From positions 1 to 40,859 of the forward strand of contig RXOD01003878.1 in the NCBI GenBank assembly GCA_005223375.1: DNA of 40,859 nt, in the 5' to 3' direction. Position numbers and translations under genes: made by a program. Under the pieces are notes generated by a model. That model ran no database searches. It was given only the letters and a program-made list of their open reading frames with translations, and was not told the origin of the DNA. Below are positions 29,216 through 40,709 of the stretch, piece by piece. Position 1 is the first letter of the stretch. Each line of letters opens with the position of its first letter. This DNA comes from Amoebophrya sp. AT5.2 (lineage: Eukaryota; Sar; Dinophyceae; Syndiniales; Amoebophryaceae).

Positions 29216-30025
29216 TTTGATCTGGCGACTGGTTTTTGGTCTGGGTTTTCGCCTTGGTTGAGTAACCTATGTGACCTTCTATCGCTGTTTGAGTCTGCTG
29301 CTGTCGTCACAGATTGCTGTGCATGCTCGCATATTCACTCGGCGCCAGGAGAAGTGTGAGAAACCATATTTGGGCAGAAGCTGGAAAGGAACGCACGAAA
29401 AAAAGCTCCGACGAAAAGAGATCGCCAGAAGGAGTAGGGAGAGACGCGAACACCTCCGTAAAAAGGTGTTGCTGCAGGAATGAAGTCTTAGGTCATCGCT
29501 AACGTAAACGTTGTGCGGGTGTCGGTCATGGCGTCATGTATCGTGTAGAGAACTCAATACCGACTCTCGTGACTGCCAAACTGATCACCTGATCACGAGC
29601 AAACGATCCGTTGATCACGCAAGCACCGAAGTAGCAGTACAAGACATTTGCGATCAGGTACAGATCCGAAAATCGCTGATCGTGGACTTTAGTTTGATGT
29701 GTAGCGTGAGGAACTATTGTATGTTGCCGCTGCTACAGTCTGCCAGAAGTGCTGGAGGCCTCATTCATGCAATTGCAAACTTACTCCTACAACTTTCAAA
29801 GTACCGCTGCTTGATTAATAGGTTCAGGACGAGCTGCTGCTTTCATTGAGTATCTGACTGCGAGGACATACCAGCTAGTATCCCGAGTCTGTTCTCACAT
29901 CAGCTGCGTACATGCTTTATCCTGCTGTAGCTTGTTCGCATGGGAAGAGGTGCCACTAGAAAGCAGCACTGCACCATATCCGTTCGCATATAAGTAGTCG
30001 TAAAAACAAGAACCTCTACCTCGCC
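29216..30025. other. Intergenic region
   Basis: No supported gene was seen. The word GATCAC and close variants recur at about 29583-29615. The right end is presumably the WDR55 5' UTR. Confidence 0.55.
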
Positions 30026-31501
30026 ATGGACTCCTCGGCAACCGCCACACTGAAGCGGGGTAAGACCCCGCAGTCGACGCTGCAGCTCTCCCTCGATTCC
30101 GAGCAGGGCCCCATCTTCAGCTGCCGCTGGCACCCGGCCAAGCCCAACCTGTTTGCTGCCGCTTGTATCAACGGGAACGTTGACTTCTTTGACCTCGATC
30201 GCGCGAAACAGTCATCTTCAACTGCAGGAGCCAGCGGTAGCATCCTCGCGCGGCGCAAGCGACACAAGGGCGCGGTTCGCGACCTGGCATTCTCTCCCGA
30301 CGCGGGCGAGAAGTGGGTATCTGTGTCCAGCGACAAGACGGCCCTGCTGTCCGACACAGAGACAAACGCGCGAATCTTCCGCCGGAACTTTGACTCCGCA
30401 GTGAACGTCGTGCGCTTCTACAACGATGCGACTTCATCCTCAGGCGCACAGGGAAGTGGAACGAGCACAGCAGCCTCGATCCAGCAGCAGCGGTCCGACG
30501 TTTTCGTTTGCGGGCTCGACGACGGCAGCCTGCACTTCGTCGACACGCGGGAGAGACCACCGCAGCAGGGCGCAAACCATCGGACGAGGCCGCCCACGCT
30601 GTTTCTCCACGAGCAGGAGGACTTCATCTCCGACCTGCTCTTGCTGCACGACAAGAGCCAGCTGGCCGCCACCAGTGGGGACGGCACGCTCGGCGTGTTC
30701 GATTTGCGGAAGCGGAAGTTGTTCGCGCTGTCGGATCCTCAGGACGATGAGCTGCTCTCGCTGGCGCGCTGCAAGGGCGGCAGGAAGCTCCTCGTGGGCG
30801 CGCAGCGGGGCGACTGCAAGGTTTTCTCGGTCGACGATTACGGCGACTGCAAGGACCGCATCGTCCTGGACGCCCACCGCGTCGGGCAGAGGGACAGCGC
30901 CCTGGCCAGCGACGGCCGGGTGTTTGGGACGCTGGCGACGGTCGACGGCGGGGCGGCGGACCCGGGCGGAGGATCTGCTTCGGGCGCGAAGCAGAAGTCG
31001 GGGGCGGGCAAGAACAACACGCGAAGCAAGACGGCCCAGGCCTCGATCGAGCGCGTGTCCACGGACGCGTTGTGCAACGTGGGCGACCTGTCCGAGTACG
31101 CGCTGGCGGCCGGTTCGGACGGCGCGATCCGGCTGCTCGCCGTGCACTCGCAAAAGCACGGCAACCGGGTGGTGGCGAAGCTGGGCCTGCACAGCGAGAT
31201 GGGGGGGCTGGAGTCGTTGGCACAGAACCCCCATAATGCGTGGGAAGTGGCGACCTGCGGACACGACGGCGTGGTGAAAATATGGGATTTCGGGGAGGTG
31301 GTGCGCGAGATCTGCTCCGGGGGAAGAAGCGGAGGGGAGGAAGAAGCGGAGGGCGAAGCTCCCGCTGCGCGAAAAAAGCAGAAAAAAGGAAAGACATCGA
31401 AAACCAAGGTCCTGGATCTGGCATCGGCAGCAAGTGGAGGCGCAGGCGCGCTCGTCGCAAGAAAAAACAACTTCTGGGGCGGACTAGGGGACGACTTGTG
31501 A
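30026..31501 (+). CDS. WDR55: WDR55 (yeast Jip5-like) WD40 protein
   Basis: A single exon encodes 491 aa. The order of motifs follows WDR55: IFSCRWHPAKPNLFAAACINGNVDFFDL, HKGAVRDLAFSPDAGEKWVSVSSDK, VFVCGLDDGSLHFVDTRE, HEQEDFISDLLLL, QLAATSGDGTLGVFDLRKRK, ALSDPQDDELLSLARCKGGRKLLVGAQ and SVDDYGDCKDRI. The ISD/GDGTL/DLRKRK block and the GDC-DR block are especially characteristic. One serine-rich insertion lies near 140-155 and another near 310-345. The C-terminus is Lys-rich with KKQKKGKTSKTK, as expected for a nucleolar protein. WDR55 and Jip5 act in rRNA processing and large-subunit biogenesis. The start ATG gives a normal N-terminal length. Confidence 0.9.
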   Translation: MDSSATATLKRGKTPQSTLQLSLDSEQGPIFSCRWHPAKPNLFAAACINGNVDFFDLDRAKQSSSTAGASGSILARRKRHKGAVRDLAFSPDAGEKWVSVSSDKTALLSDTETNARIFRRNFDSAVNVVRFYNDATSSSGAQGSGTSTAASIQQQRSDVFVCGLDDGSLHFVDTRERPPQQGANHRTRPPTLFLHEQEDFISDLLLLHDKSQLAATSGDGTLGVFDLRKRKLFALSDPQDDELLSLARCKGGRKLLVGAQRGDCKVFSVDDYGDCKDRIVLDAHRVGQRDSALASDGRVFGTLATVDGGAADPGGGSASGAKQKSGAGKNNTRSKTAQASIERVSTDALCNVGDLSEYALAAGSDGAIRLLAVHSQKHGNRVVAKLGLHSEMGGLESLAQNPHNAWEVATCGHDGVVKIWDFGEVVREICSGGRSGGEEEAEGEAPAARKKQKKGKTSKTKVLDLASAASGGAGALVARKNNFWGGLGDDL

Positions 31502-31845
31502 AACTGAAATGGCGCTCGCGCAGACAGGTTTTCAATCGTATGTGCACGCGCGCGTCGTGGCTCCAACTGCCGAGTTCGGATCTGAAATTCGTTATACCCG
31601 ATGAATTTACGCGGAGTCGCGTTAAAAGAGCAATCTTCAGCAAGCGGATTCGAGCGCACTAGCGCAGAGTGTTCACCCTTGAGGCTGTAAGCTTACGGGC
31701 TGATGGAGACAGCGAGAAAGACGCATTTCAGCAGCGCGACGGCCAATATTTACCTGTAATGCGACGTACAACCTGGTCAGCATATAACACTGTTATTCGT
31801 GCCCTCCGCACAAGGAGACGTGAAATACACACTTTTGGCAAAAAC
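31502..31845. other. Intergenic region
   Basis: A frame continuing through this stretch lacks an early ATG except at 31759, which could be an alternative start of the next gene. Otherwise nothing was seen. Confidence 0.5.
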
Positions 31846-33730
31846 ATGAGAGCCGCCTCCCGTAATTCTGTGGGAGCGCGGCCGCGCGCCCGAATTTCGG
31901 CTGCCGACTCGGTTTCCCGAGATGTCGAGGCCACGCCCCAGGTAGCACCGGAAACATCTTCCTCGCAACAAGACCGTCCGGCGCCTTCCGGCAGCACGCA
32001 GCCGTTTACGCAACTGCGTACGGGCACTACTCCGGCGTCCTCGTCGAAAGAAGCGAAGGATGTTTCTTCGCTGTTCGTGCCGCCGCCGCGACAGCTGCTG
32101 CTTCCGGGCAGAGAGAACCCGAGAACGGAGTCCGAAACTCGAGTGTTCGCAGATAGTCCGAAATCCGCCAAGTCGGGGATGTCATCCGTGCGGGAAACCC
32201 GGACGGGTGCGCCGAGGCGCGAGGCCAGCAACTACAACGGCTTTCAGGAGCTCTCGGTGGACCGCGGAAGCTCCGTGCTCGACCGGAAAAACGTCTCGCG
32301 GATATTGCGATGTACGCACAGTCTACATGGAGTGTTTATGTTCAATTCATCTAGTACCTCTGCGCGGACGGTCTATGCGCGGACGATTTTCCTTTCTTAT
32401 ATGTCAGTGAGGGAAATCTAAGGCGTCAGCGCCGCAAGATTAACGTCGTCATCATGTCACCATTGATTCACGACCTGTGTGTGTTGAATTCGGAAATAAG
32501 TATCGGTGTGTCTGTCCGCGCGATGAGTCCTTGCCCACTTTCTCCAATAACCGCGGCGAACAGCAACACCCTCGTCTCCGGGCGGTGGCGGCGTAAAAAT
32601 ACCGTCGGGGAACATCATAAACCTCACCCGGCTGCAGCACGAGGAGCTCGCGTTGCGATACAGCGAAAAGCAGCAGCTCATCGAATTGATCCGGGAGAGC
32701 AAAAGGGAACTCGCTGAGTCGAAGCGGAAATTCGAGCGGCAGAAGAAGCAGGTGCTATCTTTTTTCGGAGATTAAAAAGGTTTTTTGTATGTTGACGTCC
32801 TCCGACATGCTGACATTGCTCCATCGCCTTCCTCACCAGAGCCGGATGCTGGCAGCAGAGACAATTAGGTTCGAGAACGAGACGAAGCGGGTGGCCGAGG
32901 AGCTAGAGCTGTTGCACCGGGAAAACACGGGCCTTGACCGCACGAACCGCAAGGCCACAGCAGAAACAAAACAGCTGGCGTACCTATGGTTTTGTGCCTG
33001 TTACTTTGCATCTATGACTTTGCACCTTTTAATTTTGCTACTGAGGTTTCTTCGCCGCCATCGACTTCTCGTTTTTACCTGCATCACAGGGAGGACAACA
33101 AGAGCATCATGCTGGCCTTGTACGAGGCTGCGAAGACCAAGCGCGAGACGGAGGAATACGTCAACGAGTACTACTGCGTCTTTGCGCTTGCGTTCTCAGC
33201 TATTGAACGCGCTGTTTCCATACTGTTCACCCTTTTCAGTTCGTTTCCAGACAGTCTACTTCTCATTTATTTTTATCTACGTGATCATCTTGCTATTTCC
33301 TAGGCTCTCGATTATATCCGGCGTGTCTAATATTGCGACCCCATCTCATTCTCATGGTCCCGCTCCGCAGCCACAGAATTGTCCGTTGAGCCTGAAACGA
33401 ACGCGCCCGCCCCCGGCGGAGCTTCCCCATTTGGGGAACAGATCAAACAATCAATCCGGTCGTCATCAAATTTTTCTCCCTCTCTTGGAAGGGGACGACC
33501 TTTCTGTGCAGCATAGTAATTCCTGCAATGACATCAAGTTCCTCGTGCTCGATTGTTTCACCAGGGCGCGGAAAGCGTACTTTGCGGAAGCGGACGCGCG
33601 GCGGGCGATGATGGCGAGCCTCCGCTTACACGAGGCCAAGTGCAACAGCCACGAGGCGAAGGTGAAAAAGGCCGTACGCCAGCGCGACCAACTCGAGGCG
33701 GCGATTCTCGGGACAGCTTTGAGTCCGTAA
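31846..33730 (+). CDS. Coiled-coil protein of unknown function, five exons
   Basis: Exons 31846-32311, 32564-32751, 32840-32979, 33090-33167 and 33565-33730 give 345 aa. All introns are GT-AG and three of four donors are GTAC. The N-terminal ~155 residues are disordered (Ser, Pro, Arg-rich). From INLTRLQHEELALRYSEKQ onward the protein is helical and charged, with heptad-like patterns (LIRESKRELAESKRKFERQ; NETKRVAEELELLHREN; EADARRAMMASLRLHEAK), typical of a long coiled coil. There is no signal peptide. No family is recognised. An ATG at 31759 in the same frame would add 29 residues. Exon joins are supported by frame and by continuous helix-forming composition, not by homology, so borders are less certain than in YKT6 or PheRS. 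Confidence 0.65.
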
Positions 33731-35179
33731 GAGTAATAAAGCGGCTAGAGATGGTGCGGAAGAGGACCAGCGGACACCAGGCAATGGAAAGGGATCCTCG
33801 TTCTGTAGGGCCCCACTCAGCGAGGGAGCTTCACCTTTAGACCGAGGGTCACGAGCAGCAGTTTTTTCAGCAGCGTGTTTTAATTTTCTTCTCAGCTGCC
33901 GCAACAGCTTCCAAATCCAATCGCAATCATAAAGACTTTCGCAGACTTTCTTTTGTATGTAGGTACGCAGCAGCTTCCGGCACAAGCATGTCAGGTGCCG
34001 TAGATGATCCTGTAAAGAAGTTCTTGTGAACAAACTACATCGTTACTGTACATAACATGCGTGTAAGCATCAACGCAAACGTCATTGAGAACGCATCTGT
34101 ACCAAACCCTGAGCACGACCACGAGGCAAATTTTGCTAAGTATGAAAGCACAATTCTTTTGCCTATCACAACATTTTCCTCGCGCAGGTAAGTAGGTAGT
34201 TCTTGGAAGAATGTGCGTCGCCATCGCGTTCCGCGATCACTAAAATGAAGAGAACATGCCACGAAAATGCAAATGCATCTGTTTTTGGTTTTCCTCCACC
34301 ATGACCTACCACAATCAAAGTCAAGCTTGGAGAACAGCGAGAGTCCGCCGATCCAGCTAGCGCGGCCTTCGGGTGGGGCAATTTTGAATCCGCTGCACTC
34401 GATACGTGCCTTGTCTTTTGTCCGTTTCGACGTCGGGACTCCTACTGGGTTCAAGGAAGAAGTTTGTAATAGTTGGGGTACTACTAGCTTTCTACTTCTA
34501 GGTCTAGGTGCAATTGGTCTGGTCATGGGCATGGCTTTTGTCGTGGATGTAGTCGCGCGCGAACCCTAGTAGTTAGGGGCTAGTTAGGATAGTTTCGTCG
34601 GCACTTCGGTCGCCCTTACGCCGTCTTGTTCGGAACACCGTTCAGGAACCCGGGCAGGGTACAGGCTGCCCCCGCGGGAAGAAAAACCTGAGGCCTGGCG
34701 AAGTGTATATGTTATGAATTGAATGTAGAAGTGTCGTGGCGGTTTTTCGAAAAACAATACCCTGTAACGCCCTCGTGAAGATCATTGGGCTCTACCATGG
34801 TGTATGTGAGTCGCAGCCACGGCGTTCGCGGTCATCCGGCCTTGTCGGAAGAGGCCGCAGAAATCTGTTTCACAGGGCGACTCCATCGTAGTTGGTGTAG
34901 AAAAGACCGCGTCCTCCGGCGGCGGTCGATGGGGGAGGTTCATCATCTTAGACCGGAGAAGCCCTGTGGTCCCCTCAACATGTCCTTGTGCTTCGAAGAG
35001 AGCAAAACTCCCGTCCCTCTTCGTGCCCGTGCCTCGTTCGTGCTCAAGGGGCAAGCTCTGCTCCCACCCCTTGTCCTGGGTCCACCAGAATAATTCTCAT
35101 CGATCGGTCTGCAGCACCAGCTACCTCGCTTCCTCGCCAGGGGTTCGTCGCCGGCGGCGCCGCGTCGGGGGCATCCAGG
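33731..35179. other. Long intergenic region
   Basis: About 1.45 kb without a supported gene. A plus-strand frame at 34267-34569 contains a hydrophobic stretch (TTSFLLLGLGAIGLVMGMAFVV), but its AT-rich composition and lack of context make it doubtful. The last ~190 bp are open in the frame of the next gene, probably as 5' UTR. Confidence 0.5.
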
Positions 35180-37876
35180 ATGTGGGTTCGCGTGTGCAGC
35201 GCGGCGCTTCTCCTGGCCGTCTGTTTCGGCGCGCCCGGCCCGCGGCGGAAGCGGCAGCTGCAACAGGTCCTTGACGCCATCGCAGACATGATTGCGGAGT
35301 CGGAAAAAGCGACGAAGGAGCAGGAGACGGCGTACTGCAGGGCCGAGGACGCGCTCAACGACGAAAAGGCTGCGCAGACCGCGCTGCTGCAGACGAAACA
35401 GCGGGAAGCCGAGGAAGCGTTCGAGGAGCAGAAGCTCTGCGCTTCGAAAATCGCCGAGCTGAACGTCCAAGCGCAGCAGGCCGCCGATTCGTTCGCAAAG
35501 CAGGAGGAAGCGCTGCAGAGGTTGGATGCCGACCGCGAGGAGGAGAAACGGGCGTTCGACCAGTCCTCCGGGGAGCTGGGCGTGAGCCTAGAGTCGCTGT
35601 CGCACGCGCTGCTTTCCCTGGAGAAAAAGGAGAAAACGGACGTGGCGACGCTCCTGAGCGTGCAGGGCTCGTCGGTGCTGGAGAAGCGACTGCGCGAGCA
35701 GGAACCGGAACTGGTTGCGAGTCTGCTGTCCGTCGGCGGCGGAATGGGGGGTGAGACAGACGCGCGAAACGCGGACATGATCCTCGGGATTCTGAAGACG
35801 CTCCAGGAGACGCTGGCGCGCGACAAAGCGGACGGGGAGGAACAGGAAAAAGAAGACGCGGCGAAGTACGCGAAACAAGTAGACGCAGGCAGAAAAATGC
35901 TGAAACGGTAGCAGGCAGTAGAGATTTTTGGAGACTGGATCTGGCTGTCATGCTTTCGACGGATAAGACGATCATCTGTGGTCGTGTTTCAAAGGAAGTT
36001 CCAAAATGCAGATCGATTCTTTTTCCGCCACGATTTCCTCAGGCTCGACGGCGTGTCGAAGAAGCTTGCGCAGGAGCTCGCGGATTTTCAGCAGCGTCTC
36101 ACGACAGCGACAGCGCAAAAGGAGAACGCGCGTGCGACTATCGCGGAGGTATCGCAGAAAGACTACGATGCGCAGCTGCGGGAGGTGAGGTCCCGGAAAA
36201 AAGAGTTTCGCGAAGATTCCGCGAGAACCCACGACGCAATGCACCAGGCCATGGATGTGACGGAGGGATTTATGCGCGGCGATGCGGAGGTGATCGCCGA
36301 TACGGGTGGAAAAAAGAAAGCCGAGGACGAGGGTCGAAAGAAAATAACGTACGGTGACAGCCTCAAGAAGAAAAGAGCGGCAAGTGGTGCGCGGAAGAAG
36401 CAGATGGATGATAAGGGCGCGACGAGGCGGAAAAGCGAGCACGCAATGTCGAAAAGCGCGGGCGACAAAGCTGCGAGCCAGCGCGAGAAGAAACGTGCTG
36501 ACAGGCCGCGAAAGAGCAGCTTGGACAAGAAGAGAGATGCGAGCCGACGGGACAAGCAGACGAATGATAAGGGCACGCCGAAGCGGAAAAGCGAGCGCGC
36601 AATGTCGAAAAGCGCGGGCGACAAAGCTGCGAGCCAGCGCGAGAAGAAACGTGCTGACAGGCCGCGAAAGAGCAGCTTGGACAAGAAGAGAGATGCGAGC
36701 CGACGGGACAAGGAGACGAATGATAAGGGCACGCCGAAGCGGAAAAGCGAGCGCGCAATGGCGAAAAGCGCGGGCGACAAAGCTGCGAGCCAGCGCGAGA
36801 AGAAACGCGCTGGCAGGCTGCGGAAGAAAAACTCTGACAGGAAGAGAGACGCAAGCCGACGGAAGAAGCAGATGTCTGATAAGGGCGCCAAGGCGAACAG
36901 TGCGGCTGGACGGAAGAAGGGTGCGGCGGACCGAAGGAAACGGAAGTTGTGGAAATCGAAGCAAACCGAAAGTGTGCGGGAGAAGAGGCGACGGAGAAAG
37001 CGGTCCTTCCTGCGAAGAATGCCTTCGGCGGGCCCTCTCAACTTTCTTCAAACGCGCGGCAAGGGGGAGTCAGTCGCAGACATTCTGAAGGTGATCGAGG
37101 CGCGCAGGAAATCTGTCCAGGAAGAGAACCGCGAGGCGGCTGAGCGTCAAAAGACGTGCGAAAACGACCTGGGCAGCGCTGCGAGACAGTCTGCTGCCGC
37201 GACCGCCCTGGCGCAGGACGCCGCATCGGCCTTCGAGCGCGCCAGTTTGGACTTGGAGGCGTTAGGCGCTCGTGTTGCTGATGCGCGTGCCGCATGGGAC
37301 ACTGTCACTGCAAACACTGCCAAAACGCAAGAGACGCTTGTAGGTACCGAGAGGGCGTACAAAACCGCCAGTGCCGAGCGGGCGGACGCACGCGCGGTCT
37401 TCCGGGACGCGAAAGAGCTGTTGCGGGAAGCCTTAGGCGGCGCAACGTCTTCCACTGGGGGCGCTTCGTCGAAAAATACTGGGGGAGGTGCTGTCGTCAT
37501 GGCGCTCATCGACACCATTCTCGCAGACCTGAAAACGGAGACGGCCGATGCGGATGCGGCCTTCACGAAACAAAAGCGAGAGTTGGAAACGGACAAGGAA
37601 GAGTTGGAGAAAGAGGCGGAGGAGCTGTACGAGCAGTTTGCGGGGGAAAAGTCGCTGCTAGCGACGAATCAAGTGAAGCTGGATTCGCTCGAAGCGGATA
37701 AAACTGCGGCAGACAAGGAGGCGGACGAAAGTAAGAACGAGCAGGAGCAGGTGAAGGGTGTGTGCGAAGAGTTTCTGCAGAAATATCGGGATGAGGAGGC
37801 GGATCGACAGAATGAGGTGGACTCCCTTACACGAATGACACAAATTTTACGCGGGGCGGAGCTGGATGCGGGCTGA
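35180..37876 (+). CDS. Secreted or lumenal coiled-coil protein with basic 52-residue repeats, two exons
   Basis: Joining 35180-35907 and 36043-37876 gives 853 aa with a GT-AG intron in phase 2. The N-terminus MWVRVCSAALLLAVCFGAPG is a good signal peptide. Two acidic, Ala/Glu-rich coiled-coil regions follow (about 35-285 and 590-850). They flank a very basic block (about 335-560) that contains three tandem repeats of 52 aa. Each repeat runs from KSAGDKAASQREKKRA to DKGTPKRKSERAM or a variant. GGA-type low-complexity stretches also occur. No enzyme motif is visible. Similar Lys/Arg-repeat coiled-coil proteins with signal peptides are common unknowns in dinoflagellates. The start is the ATG that opens the signal peptide; the frame is open further upstream without an ATG. 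Confidence 0.7.
36456..36890. repeat. Three tandem 156-bp coding repeats
   Basis: GCGCGGGCGACAAAGCTGCG recurs at 36456, 36612 and 36768, exactly 156 bp apart. The first two units are nearly identical and the third has diverged at its 3' end. The period is 52 codons, so the frame is kept. Confidence 0.92.
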
Positions 37877-38393
37877 GGAGATTGGCGAAAATACAACGAC
37901 TTTATTACAGCACGAAGCAATTAGTTCCTCGCGTATCTTGCTGACATAAAAGTATCTCGAGACGACTTTTTTTTCCTTGATCGCAGACCGAGAAGGGCAT
38001 ATCATCATCAGAACGAGCGACTAAAAAGGGACGCAGCTCACGGTGCAGCCCCGCACGAAAAAAAAAATAGACCTGGTTGCAAGGGGAGATTTTCCCATCG
38101 CGCCGACGCGTTTATTGCAGAAACAACGCTCAGGTAGAGCAAACTGTTCTCATGTGACGCGGGACTCTTCCGTGCGTTTTCGTTTTTTCCAATCAGTTCG
38201 TGCAGATCACACATTGTTTCGTTCCGCAAAAAGCTACTCTTCTACTGTCATCCCATTCGACTAAGAAGCGGCCCCGCACCAAGCCTTCCTTTGACAACAT
38301 ACAGCTGCAGGTAGCGCCGGATCTCTACTCGCAGCCCTAGTTGTGTCCTGATCGATCACTGGGAGCGTAAGTAGGTCGATCGATCGTGTCAGG
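37877..38393. other. Intergenic region
   Basis: No supported gene was seen. The end (GTAAGTAGGTCGATCGATCG...) contains a CGATCGATCG palindrome immediately before the next start codon. Confidence 0.55.
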
Positions 38394-39058
38394 ATGCGTG
38401 TGTTTGCGGCTCTGTTCGGTGTGGCCGCGGTTGTCGCCGAGCCACTGCTCAAGAAGAAGCCAGCGTCCAAGGAGCTCGCCAAGGAGATGACGCGCGACCT
38501 GGAGATGAACTTCAACAAAATTGCGCCGTTCGGTACGCTGGGAATATATCTTATCCTTTTCGCAGTTGCGAGGAAGTACGGAGGCTTTGCTTCAATCAAC
38601 AATCAACCATCACAGGCAAGGAGGACACGGCCAAGGAGCTGCAGGACCACGCGTCGAAGACGCAGGACACACTGGTGGATGCAGTGGAGAACGCCGAGGT
38701 TGCTGAAATCAAGCGCGCCGTCTTCCGCGCGTTGACCAGACTGCGCGCGGCCTCGATCAAGGAGTTCGATACCATCGCGCGCCTCGAGACCCAGGCCGTC
38801 GATGCGTACTTTTTTCCAAGCAATGCTTTGTGGACATGGATTTAGCATATTAATTTGAGGTGCTTGGGTTGGTTGCTTTGAGACTAAAACTAGATGTAAA
38901 TGTAGTAAAGGCGTCGAAGGAAGAAATGTGGTGGATGTGAACCTTGTTACGAATACAGGTACAATGACGCCCACCACTACCGGGCGGAGAACCCGCTGGA
39001 GCACCTGCACCAGGACGAGTCACCAGTCGACACCGACAAGTTGAAGTCGTTCCACTAA
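38394..39058 (+). CDS. Small secreted protein of unknown function, three exons
   Basis: Exons 38394-38532, 38616-38805 and 38959-39058 give 142 aa. Both introns are GT-AG with GTAC donors. MRVFAALFGVAAVVAEP is a short signal peptide with a likely cleavage after VVA or VAE. The mature part is charged and helical (ASKELAKEMTRDLEMNF; KEDTAKELQDHASKTQ; LRAASIKEFDTIARLE) and ends with a His-rich tail (NDAHHYRAENPLEHLHQDE). No family is recognised. The second exon join, DAYNDAHHYR, relies on frame only. An AG stands three bases upstream of the ATG, which would suit a trans-splice acceptor. Confidence 0.68.
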
Positions 39059-40047
39059 TCGAGAAACGGACGGCTGACAAGCTCGTTCTGGCGGCGGCGA
39101 AAATCTAAATCCCGTCATCGGTCGGGTGCCAGTGGCATTCGCTGGCGGGGCTGCGACGACGGGGCCGCCTGAGCCAACGGCCCGATTCTATTTTCCGACA
39201 CAGAAGGGTGGTCTGAGCCTTTTTCGCCTCGCACTTCTGTAGTGAAGATGGCGGCCTACTGCACCTCGATAAAAAGGTTTAACCATATTGTTTCAAACGG
39301 CGATGAAAATACTTGCACTCACGCGGGCCTTTTAGAAAAATTTATACCACACTCATGTATGCCTGTATTTTCAAGTTATGTTTTCGACGGATGCTCTTCG
39401 ACCTTTGTTTGACTTACTCTGCACTAGCGCGGGAAGGGCGGCCCTACTCAACTTCAAGACGCCCTCTTCTCGCAGCGAAATCACTAACAATCACTAATCT
39501 TACACTGGATCACGGATCTTTTACTTTGGATACTTTGCTTCGAAAGCCCGGATTTAATCATTTTTTTTCTCGACGGATGCACGACAGGCAGTGGAAGATG
39601 GTGTGGAAGTGGATGATTTAGATTGTTGCACTCGAAAGGCCCCGAAGTGTTTGACTCGCCAATCAATATCTGCGAATGAACCACGAATACGCAGGGCGCT
39701 GCTATGAATTGGGTGCCTTCGCCCTTCTTGTCTCAGGTGGCTGGTGGTGGGTCCGTGTTTGAAATGCGTGTTACCACTGAGAGCGAATTGAGGCGACACT
39801 GCATCTGACCCTGAAAAGTTAGAAATCGGGCAATTTTATCTGAAACCACAGAGAAGCTTTTGCAATCACACGAGAGCCCTAGACTGAGGGAAATACTGGT
39901 GTTGGAAAGCGCAGGTCGCCGTCATGAAGTGAATCGTTCGTCTTTTCTACCATCAATCTAGATACCCCAGCAGAGGCAGAGAGGTGCTCCTAGTTTTGTA
40001 GTGAGAGCTTCGGAGACCAGCAATGAATTGTACTTGTAGGCTGCATC
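39059..40047. other. Intergenic region
   Basis: AT-rich spacer. CGACGGATGC occurs twice (about 39385 and 39572) and short frames are present without support. No RNA gene was seen. Confidence 0.5.
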
Positions 40048-40304
40048 GTGAACATAAAGGTTTTGGCCACGACGGTGGCCTACAGATATGCGAGCATGGT
40101 CTCGGCAGCGTCGTCACTGTTGGGCGGGACGATCCAGTCGAGACTGGTGCGCGCGCAGCAGCTTGCCGAGCAGCGTTTCAGCATCGCACGAAAAAGGGCG
40201 TCGGACATGAAGGAGGTGCCCGCGCCAAACGGCCAGTCCAATGAAGCGACGGACGCGCTTCGGCCCGACACCCGGCCCGACACCCGGCCCGCCTTTAGCG
40301 CGAA
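40048..40304 (+). CDS. Possible exon of an incomplete gene
   Basis: A GC-rich open stretch encodes a helix-like peptide including YRYASMVSAASSLLGG and RAQQLAEQRFSIARKRA. It ends with a short DTRP repeat (three units). Its composition is like that of the exons in this window and unlike the flanking AT-rich spacer. No ATG start, family or clear splice site defines it, and the rest of the gene may lie beyond the window. Confidence 0.25.
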
Positions 40305-40709
40305 CTGAAGAACGTCCGCGATGAGTCGGACACCTCTTTCGTGCAATACGAGGCGGGGAGCGCTATCACGAGGCGCAGTCACATCCCTACTGCCGGAGAC
40401 ACGGCCGCTGTCGACGGCAGGACCGTCGTATTCCTCGGGTGCTTCTGTGACGCCGCGTAACGGGCCTTGCCGGCACTTAAGCACTACGGCAATGCCAACA
40501 TCGACCTACTTTCCGCAGTGTTCAGTCATTGTGTAGAGACGAATGACAGCATGTACTTCGGCGTCCAGCTCCTGCACGCGACTTGCTGCAACGGCGAAGG
40601 CGCGTTCACCACTACTGCCGACTGGACCCAGCAAACTGGCGATGGAGTGGGAAAAGTCGCTGATTCAGTGTGCGACTCGGCGCTTAATGGAGGTGCCTCG
40701 TACGGGTAG
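40299..40709 (+). pseudogene. Possible degraded or stop-interrupted coding stretch
   Basis: After a TTTAG acceptor-like site at 40294-40298, one frame reads RELKNVRDESDTSFVQYEAG and on to VVFLGCFCDAA. A TAA interrupts it at about 40458. The same frame then resumes RALPALKHYGNANIDLLSAV and runs to a stop at 40707-40709. Two open blocks in the same frame separated by one stop suggest a pseudogene or an unrecognised intron. No family was recognised. Confidence 0.25.

Noticed and set aside
34267..34569. 100-codon frame with a hydrophobic segment
   Set aside because: AT-rich, no homology, no splice context, and an open frame on the other strand as well. It is not supported as a gene.
35972..37051. 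359-codon minus-strand frame with repeats
   Set aside because: Mirror of the basic repeat block of the secreted coiled-coil protein. Its periodicity comes from the DNA repeat.
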